Source: an uncultured Collinsella sp. (GTDB taxonomy: Bacteria; Actinomycetota; Coriobacteriia; Coriobacteriales; Coriobacteriaceae). From it: a stretch of DNA of 5,275 nucleotides. Below are positions 1 to 4,195 of the stretch, piece by piece. Under the pieces are notes generated by a model that worked only from the letters and a program-made list of their open reading frames with translations, was not told the origin of the DNA and did not search any database. The stretch lies in contig USMH01000086.1 in NCBI GenBank assembly GCA_900555745.1, positions 1-5,275 of the forward strand. Reading direction: 5' to 3'. The position numbers and the translations under genes are program-made. Every line of letters starts with the position of its first letter. Position 1 is the first letter of the stretch.

Positions 1-1099
1 AGCACGTCTCACCCATGCTCACCACCTTGGCTCGATCAAGCAGGTCATCGGTAAAATACCCCAGATTGGTGGTGGTTATGACTGTCTGGATATCATCACC
101 GATCAGCTGCAGAAAAGCGCCTCGACGCCCGGCGTCGAGCTCGCTCATCACGTCGTCCAAGAGCAGCAGCGGCGCGGTGCCCAGGATATCGCGCGCCACG
201 GCCACTTCTGCCACCTTCCAGGCAAGTACTAGCGTTCGCTGCTGGCCCTGGCTGGCAAATGAACGGGCCGATCGGCCCGCGACGGAAAACTCAATCTCAT
301 CGCGATGCGGACCCACGAGCGTCACGCCGCGACGGATCTCCTCGTCGGCGCGCTCATCGAGCGCCGAAAGCATGTGCTCATACGCCCAGCCCCTGAGCTC
401 GTCGCGATCCTCGGTGCGAGGCAGGTCGCCAAGCGTGGACACATAGGACACACCGGCGGGCTCGCCGGATGCCACGCGGCCATAGGCGTCACACACATGG
501 CCCGACAGCCGGTCGAGCAGAGCCAGACGGTGCACGAGCAGGGCCGAACCGGCGCGGGCAATAGATTCGTTCCAGGCGCCGAGCATCTCGCGGCAGCACC
601 AGGTCTCCTTGAGCAGGGCATTGCGCTGGGTCACGCAGCGCCCGTAGGCACTAGCCAAATCGGCATAGCGCGCACTCAACTGAACGCCAAAGTCATCAAG
701 TGCGGTGCGGCGCACGCTGGCACCCCGCTTGACCATATCCAGGTGGTCCGGGCAAAACAGGACGCTCGGCAGCACCCCGCGCACGCCGGACGCAGCGCAG
801 CGCTTGCCGTTGCGGCTAAACGAGCGCTTGCCATCTTCCACGCTCAGCCCCATGTCCAGCACGCGCCCATCACCTTCGAGCCTCAGCTCGACCTTACATG
901 AGCCCACGCCGTCGTGCACGAGCTCGGCTGCGGTCGGATGCCTAAACGAGGCGCCGCTCGTCAGCAGCTGCAGCGCCTCTATGAGGTTGGTCTTTCCCGC
1001 CGCGTTGGGGCCTGCGAGCACTGTCACACCGTCGCTCAGGGCAAGGCGGTAACTGTCGAAGCTGCGATAGCGCGCAACGGAAAGATCGCGTGCGAACAT
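1..1099 (-). CDS. recF: RecF, DNA gap-repair ATPase (3' end cut by window)
   Basis: RecF is a cytoplasmic SMC/ABC-like ATPase that binds gapped DNA and, with RecO and RecR, helps load RecA during gap repair and fork restart. I translated this frame by hand. It is open for 366 codons and runs off position 1, so the stop is not seen; the family is about 360-375 residues, so little is missing. Visible motifs: an N-terminal L-x-V-x-x-Y-R-S-F segment (6-14), Walker A GPNAAGKT (30-37), the RecF-type GPHRDEIEF segment (263-271), the ABC signature SQGQQR (283-288), Walker B LLLLDD (311-316) and the D-loop SELD (319-322). The ATG at 1099 aligns best with the family N-terminus; an in-frame ATG at 1105 would add two residues. 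No clear ribosome site precedes either start. The 1105 ATG lies 8 bases after the dnaN stop, which suggests translational coupling. Identification is secure; the exact start is less so. Confidence 0.96.
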   Translation of the reverse strand, partial: MFARDLSVARYRSFDSYRLALSDGVTVLAGPNAAGKTNLIEALQLLTSGASFRHPTAAELVHDGVGSCKVELRLEGDGRVLDMGLSVEDGKRSFSRNGKRCAASGVRGVLPSVLFCPDHLDMVKRGASVRRTALDDFGVQLSARYADLASAYGRCVTQRNALLKETWCCREMLGAWNESIARAGSALLVHRLALLDRLSGHVCDAYGRVASGEPAGVSYVSTLGDLPRTEDRDELRGWAYEHMLSALDERADEEIRRGVTLVGPHRDEIEFSVAGRSARSFASQGQQRTLVLAWKVAEVAVARDILGTAPLLLLDDVMSELDAGRRGAFLQLIGDDIQTVITTTNLGYFTDDLLDRAKVVSMGETC

Positions 1100-1113
1100 T
1101 GTCATGGGAAGTG

Positions 1114-2217
1114 CTAGATGCGTACCGGCATGACCAGGTACAGGTAGTTGATCTTGTCGTAGGACTTGAAGATGCCAGCCTGCGAATAGCTCTTGAGCTC
1201 CAGCGTGATCTCCTTCTCCTTGGACAGGGCATTGAGGCAGCCAAAGATGTAGTGGTAGTTGAAGGCGATGGTGCCCGACTCGCCCTCGGCCTCGACATCG
1301 ATCGTCTCCTGCGCCAGATCCTGGTCGTTGGAAATGGAGGACAGGCCCATCTGGCCGTTCTCAACATCGATCTCAAACTTGACAGCAGGGTTGGCGCTCG
1401 CGATAACGGCCACACGTTTAAGGGCGGCGTTAAAGGCGGCTACGTCGATCTTGACGCTCGTCACGCACGAATCGGGGATGAGCTGCTTGTAATTGGGATA
1501 TACGCCCTCGATGCGGCGCGACACGTAGGTGGTGTTGCCGGCCTCAAAGACAACCTGGGTGTCGGTTGCGCCGATCATGATGGTAGCTTGGCTCGCCATG
1601 ATGCTCAGCGCGTCGTTGAAGGCGTCGGCAGGCACGTTGAGCTCAAAGGAACCTTCGAGGGTCGAGGTCTCGACCTGCGTATCGCACACGGCCAGTCGGA
1701 AGGAATCGGTCGCGACCAGGCGCACGGTGTTGTTCTCGACCTTCATGTGCACGCCACCCAGGATGGGGCGAGCCTTGTCGGTCGAGGTGACACGCCATAC
1801 GCGGCTTACCATTTCGGACAGGATATCGGTCGGCAGCTCGACGGCGCTCTCGATGGCGTATGCCGGGAACTCGGGGAAGTCGTTGGCATCGAGCGTGTTG
1901 AGGCGGAAAGAGCTCTTCTCGCAACCAATCAAAACCTGACGCTCGGACAGCTCAAAGGTGACCGGGGCATCGGGAAGGGTCTTGGTGATGTTGGAGAGCA
2001 TCTTACAGGGAATCACCATCTCGCCCTCCTCTTCGACATGAGCCGCGATGCGGTGACGAATCGAGATGGTGTAGTTGGAGGTCTGGAATTCCAAGATGCC
2101 GTCTTGTGCCTTTACGAGCACGCCCGACAGAATGGGAAGGGTGGATGCCGAAGCGACGCCTTTCATAACGACGCCGATGGCTTGCGTAAGCGAGCTCTGG
2201 CTGACGGTGAACTTCAT
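1114..2217 (-). CDS. dnaN: DNA polymerase III beta subunit (sliding clamp)
   Basis: This is the sliding clamp: a ring-shaped dimer that encircles DNA and tethers the replicative polymerase and other partners through a hydrophobic pocket. The 367 residues match the usual 365-380, so the three-fold repeated clamp architecture is complete. Recognisable landmarks are the N-terminal MKFTVSQ strand, DANDFPEFP (110-118) near the end of the first domain, ARPILGGV (149-156), ATDSFRLA (169-176) in the second domain, RRIEGVYPNY (234-243), and the C-terminal YLVMPVRI (360-367), equivalent to the common MPMRL ending that lines the partner-binding pocket. The ATG at 2217 is preceded by AGAAAGG with 9 bases between, which fixes the start. 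It lies 238 bases downstream of dnaA across the putative origin, and 8-14 bases before recF, with which it is probably co-transcribed. No truncation or frameshift is visible. Confidence 0.98.
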   Translation of the reverse strand: MKFTVSQSSLTQAIGVVMKGVASASTLPILSGVLVKAQDGILEFQTSNYTISIRHRIAAHVEEEGEMVIPCKMLSNITKTLPDAPVTFELSERQVLIGCEKSSFRLNTLDANDFPEFPAYAIESAVELPTDILSEMVSRVWRVTSTDKARPILGGVHMKVENNTVRLVATDSFRLAVCDTQVETSTLEGSFELNVPADAFNDALSIMASQATIMIGATDTQVVFEAGNTTYVSRRIEGVYPNYKQLIPDSCVTSVKIDVAAFNAALKRVAVIASANPAVKFEIDVENGQMGLSSISNDQDLAQETIDVEAEGESGTIAFNYHYIFGCLNALSKEKEITLELKSYSQAGIFKSYDKINYLYLVMPVRI

Positions 2218-2226
2218 CTTTTAATA

Positions 2227-2233
2227 CCTTTCT
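2227..2233 (-). promoter_or_regulatory. dnaN ribosome binding site
   Basis: AGAAAGG on the minus strand ends 9 bases before the dnaN ATG. It is purine-rich and complementary to the 16S rRNA tail, and it sits in otherwise AT-rich leader DNA. It supports the ATG at 2217 as the start. Confidence 0.75.
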
Positions 2234-2235
2234 AT

Positions 2236-2249
2236 AGATATAAATATCT
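2236..2249. repeat. Short AT-rich inverted repeat in dnaN leader
   Basis: AGATAT and ATATCT form a perfect 6-bp inverted repeat separated by AA. It sits between the triplet run and the dnaN ribosome site. It could be an operator, part of the unwinding element, or chance in AT-rich DNA. Confidence 0.35.
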
Positions 2250-2264
2250 TAATAATAGTAATAG
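2250..2264 (+). repeat. Tandem TAA/TAG triplets, DnaA-trio-like
   Basis: The plus strand reads TAATAATAGTAATAG, five consecutive triplets of TAA or TAG. In Bacillus subtilis, DnaA-trios (3'-GAT or AAT-5' repeats) next to a DnaA box let DnaA load on single strands and melt the origin. Here, read 3' to 5' from the box side, the strand gives GAT-AAT-GAT-AAT-AAT. That is the expected polarity, with the nearest box-like 9-mer 12 bases away at 2277-2285. Triplets can arise by chance in AT-rich DNA, so function is inferred. Confidence 0.5.
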
Positions 2265-2276
2265 CACTGACGAAAC

Positions 2277-2285
2277 TGTTGATTA
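2277..2285 (-). promoter_or_regulatory. DnaA-box-like site next to the triplets
   Basis: TAATCAACA on the minus strand differs from TTATCCACA at positions 2 and 6. It points toward the triplet run and the AT-rich segment, separated by the 12-base spacer 2265-2276 (half G+C). This is the geometry of a basal unwinding site. The match is imperfect, so confidence rests on placement. Confidence 0.42.
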
Positions 2286-2347
2286 CTCCCAAAGACGCAG
2301 GTCAGACCCAAAAAGAGAATCGACAGCAACCTGTGTGCAACAGGGGT

Positions 2348-2367
2348 GGTTTTCCACGTTCAAAACC
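2348..2367. repeat. Inverted repeat enclosing a DnaA-box-like site
   Basis: GGTTTT (2348-2353) and AAAACC (2362-2367) are perfect inverted 6-mers around an 8-base spacer. The plus strand carries the box-like TTTTCCACG and the minus strand a weaker TTTTGAACG, so the repeat may present two opposed DnaA contacts. A second small palindrome, GTGG-TTTT-CCAC (2346-2357), overlaps it. Confidence 0.35.
2350..2358 (+). promoter_or_regulatory. DnaA-box-like site
   Basis: TTTTCCACG differs from TTATCCACA at positions 3 and 9 and retains the TCCAC core. It lies inside the inverted repeat 2348-2367. Confidence 0.45.
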
Positions 2368-2402
2368 TGCGCAAAACTTTTCATCACCGTGGGTTGGGTT
2401 TT

Positions 2403-2447
2403 AGACACCTTATGCCCGTGGTTTCGACAAGTTTTCAACAGGTGTCT
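2403..2447. repeat. 8-bp inverted repeat in origin region
   Basis: AGACACCT (2403-2410) and AGGTGTCT (2440-2447) are exact reverse complements separated by 29 bases. The spacer contains most of the box-like site 2432-2440. The loop is long and no T-run follows on the dnaA-transcribed strand, so it does not look like an intrinsic terminator. A protein-bound or cruciform element of the origin is possible. Confidence 0.4.
2432..2440 (+). promoter_or_regulatory. DnaA-box-like site
   Basis: TTTTCAACA differs from TTATCCACA at positions 3 and 6. It shares the CAACA end with the site at 2277-2285 and the TTTTC start with the site at 2350-2358. Its last base overlaps the right arm of the inverted repeat 2403-2447. 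Confidence 0.42.
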
Positions 2448-2455
2448 CTATTTCC

Positions 2456-4180
2456 CTACGAGCGCAGTGTAATTTTATCGCGCAGCGACTTAAGGTCTTC
2501 GGTGACAGTCCGGTCTTCCTGAATCATCTTCTGGACCTTTTTGTAGCTCGTGCTGACGGTCGAGTGGTTGCGGTTGCCAAACTCGGCGCCCACGGCCGTC
2601 GTCGTCATCTCGCACATCTCGATCGCCAGGTAGATAGCGATATGGCGCGCCTTGGCGATGTTGGCGTTGCGGCGAGGCCCGATGAGTTCCTCGTGTGTCA
2701 CACCGTATTGCTCCTCGATGACGGACTGGACCGTCTGCACATTGATCTTCTTGGCCGATGTGTCGAAGTACTGGTTGGCGATGGCGTCGATGTCGTCAAA
2801 GGTGAGCTCCCCGCCCTCGCGTTCGCGGTCGCCCGCCTCGCCGGCGCAGCGCTCGCAGAAGCTCTCGAGTTCGCGGATGTTGGTGCCCGACACCTCTGCC
2901 ATGTGCTTAAAGTGCTCATCGGTCAGGTGCCCGCCGTCGCCCCCATAGGCCGCCAGCAGCGAGTCGTCGCCTGCCTCGGGAGCGGCGACGATGGTGTTCT
3001 CGTAATAGCGCTGCAAGATCTTGTATTTCATCTCGTAGCTGGGCTCTGCGACTAGGCAGAGCATGCCGGCGTTGAAGCGGCTGGTCAGACGCTCGTCCAT
3101 ATTGAGGTCCTTGGGGGCGCGATCGGCAGCAATCACGACCTTCTTGTTGTTGCGGATGAATTCGTCCATCAACTGGAAGAAGTAATCCACGCTCGCGCGC
3201 TTGCCAATGATGTTCTGGATGTCATCGATGATGAGCACGTCCACACCGTGGTACGCCTGCATGATGGGGGCGTTGCTCTTCTTTTGGCGGTCGAACTCGG
3301 TCATCAGGTCGTCCAGATATGCCTGGGAGTTGGCATACTTGACCTTGATCTCGGGCGACTTCTCGGCGAGCTCGTTTTTGATGGCAAGCAGCAGGTGCGT
3401 CTTGCCCAGGCCCGATTTGCCGTAGATGAACAGTGATGTGCATGTGCCGCGCTCGTCCGCGAGGGCGGCAAACTTGAGCGCCGAGCGATAGGCATGGCTG
3501 TTCTCGGGGCCGTAGACAAAGTTCTCAAAGGTAAATTTTGAGTTCGCGGCGAGCGGGGCTCCATCCGTATTCTGCTCGGCCGGCACGGTTGGTGCTGGCA
3601 TGGGTGAAGCGGGGGTCGCAGCTTGCGTGGATTTAGTCGGCGCTCCGCCCTTCATCTGGTTCATCATGCGGCGAAAATCGTCGGCCGAGAGCGTGTTCTT
3701 GATTGCAATGCCCGAATCCGCGCCCGCCGCTGCGTCGTGAGCGATGGGCATGTGCGTGACGGGTGCGTTCGTTGACGTCGCCGCCGCGGTCGGCAACGGC
3801 GCCATGGTTTCACGGGAAACATCGCTGTGCTGGTGCTCGATTGTCGACACGTCGCCTGCGGAGGCCGGCACCGCCGGGGAAGCAGCGGGAGCCGTGGCGG
3901 GCGCCGTCGCGGCGGCGGATTCCGTCGCGACGCCTTGCGGTGCCACGATGTCGAGCGCGATCGGTGCAAAGGCGATTTCTTCCAGATAAGCCTCAATAGT
4001 CGGCTGATGCTTTTTGAGCTGCGCGATGGCAAAGCGCGAGGGGGCCTCGATCGTGAGCGTATCTTCGGTCAGGCTTATGGCGCGCGATTGCCCCAGCATG
4101 TTGATGAGGCGTGCATCTTGGCCGTCGCGCTGGCAAAAGGCGATGGCATCCCCCAGGATGATGCTTGCTTCCTCGTCCAC
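2456..4180 (-). CDS. dnaA: Chromosomal replication initiator DnaA
   Basis: DnaA is the AAA+ initiator that binds DnaA boxes, oligomerises with ATP and melts the origin. At 574 residues it is longer than the usual 440-470 because of an extended linker, as in other actinobacteria. Domain I is about 1-80. Domain II, about 80-210, is Ala/Pro/Thr-rich, with a more structured-looking patch SADDFRRMMNQMKGG (165-179). The AAA+ domain has Walker A GKSGLGKT (254-261; most DnaA have GGxGLGKT), Walker B VLIIDD (315-320), a sensor 1 region AADRAPKDL (351-359; commonly TSDRPPKEL), the box VII arginine R368 in LTSRF, and sensor 2 R436 in NIRELES. Domain IV carries ARHIAIYLA (511-519) and the recognition signature GNRNHSTV (535-542) in place of GGRDHTTV. 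The start is GTG with GGGAG 5 bases upstream. A parS-like palindrome lies in the linker codons at 3806-3821. The gene begins 15 bases after the upstream ATPase gene. Identification is certain. Confidence 0.98.
   Translation of the reverse strand: MDEEASIILGDAIAFCQRDGQDARLINMLGQSRAISLTEDTLTIEAPSRFAIAQLKKHQPTIEAYLEEIAFAPIALDIVAPQGVATESAAATAPATAPAASPAVPASAGDVSTIEHQHSDVSRETMAPLPTAAATSTNAPVTHMPIAHDAAAGADSGIAIKNTLSADDFRRMMNQMKGGAPTKSTQAATPASPMPAPTVPAEQNTDGAPLAANSKFTFENFVYGPENSHAYRSALKFAALADERGTCTSLFIYGKSGLGKTHLLLAIKNELAEKSPEIKVKYANSQAYLDDLMTEFDRQKKSNAPIMQAYHGVDVLIIDDIQNIIGKRASVDYFFQLMDEFIRNNKKVVIAADRAPKDLNMDERLTSRFNAGMLCLVAEPSYEMKYKILQRYYENTIVAAPEAGDDSLLAAYGGDGGHLTDEHFKHMAEVSGTNIRELESFCERCAGEAGDREREGGELTFDDIDAIANQYFDTSAKKINVQTVQSVIEEQYGVTHEELIGPRRNANIAKARHIAIYLAIEMCEMTTTAVGAEFGNRNHSTVSTSYKKVQKMIQEDRTVTEDLKSLRDKITLRS
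3806..3821. promoter_or_regulatory. Candidate parS site (ParB binding) inside dnaA
   Basis: The plus strand reads GGTTTCACGGGAAACA, matching the widely conserved parS palindrome TGTTTCACGTGAAACA at 14 of 16 positions and its 14-base core GTTTCACGTGAAAC at 13 of 14. On the coding strand it encodes VSRET within the non-conserved DnaA linker (about residues 121-125). VSRET is the peptide expected when a parS core is read in that frame. parS sites cluster near origins and may lie inside genes; this one is about 1.4 kb from the putative origin. ParB would nucleate here for chromosome segregation. Binding is inferred. Confidence 0.6.
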
Positions 4181-4183
4181 TGT

Positions 4184-4190
4184 CTCTCCC
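4184..4190 (-). promoter_or_regulatory. dnaA ribosome binding site
   Basis: GGGAGAG on the minus strand lies just upstream of the GTG at 4180; GGGAG is followed by 5 bases. It decides in favour of this GTG, because the nearest in-frame ATG is 27 codons further in and would remove part of domain I. Confidence 0.8.
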
Positions 4191-4195
4191 GTTCT

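Larger units (their letters stand above)
2218..2265. other. AT-rich segment, candidate DNA unwinding element
   Basis: About 81% A+T over 48 bases, at the dnaN end of the intergenic region. Position and composition fit a duplex-unwinding element. It also serves as the dnaN leader, since it contains that gene's ribosome site. Confidence 0.5.
2218..2455. other. dnaA-dnaN intergenic region, putative oriC
   Basis: This 238-bp gap between dnaA and dnaN is the only gene-free stretch in the window. The dnaA-dnaN gap is a classic location of the chromosomal origin in Gram-positive bacteria. What is seen: 2218-2265 is about 81% A+T (39 of 48 by hand count), in contrast to the GC-rich genes. A run of TAA/TAG triplets lies at 2250-2264. 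Several 9-mers related to the DnaA box TTATCCACA but degenerate lie at 2277-2285 (minus), 2350-2358 (plus) and 2432-2440 (plus), with a weaker one at 2378-2386 (plus). Inverted repeats lie at 2236-2249, 2348-2367 and 2403-2447. No box is a perfect consensus match, so origin function is inferred from position and layout. I see no convincing dnaN promoter or terminator here. No coding sequence is supported. Confidence 0.75.

Noticed and set aside
305..901. A 198-codon plus-strand open frame inside recF
   Set aside because: It is antisense to recF codons containing clear ATPase motifs, with no family resemblance.
942..1415. A 157-codon minus-strand open frame spanning the dnaN/recF junction
   Set aside because: It overlaps both real genes in another frame, and its translation is Arg/Ser-rich low-information sequence typical of a shadow frame.
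2258..2266. dnaN promoter with an extended -10 (TGCTATTAC on the minus strand)
   Set aside because: No acceptable -35 lies 16-18 bases upstream, and the -10 hexamer has two mismatches in AT-rich DNA where such words are expected by chance.
2403..2447. Intrinsic terminator after dnaA
   Set aside because: The 29-base loop is too long, and the minus-strand sequence after the stem is AAAACCC, not a T-run.
1090..2472. A 460-codon open frame on the plus strand opposite dnaN and the origin region
   Set aside because: It mirrors an unmistakable dnaN and continues through the AT-rich origin. The protein has no recognisable family features, and long antisense frames are common opposite GC-rich genes.
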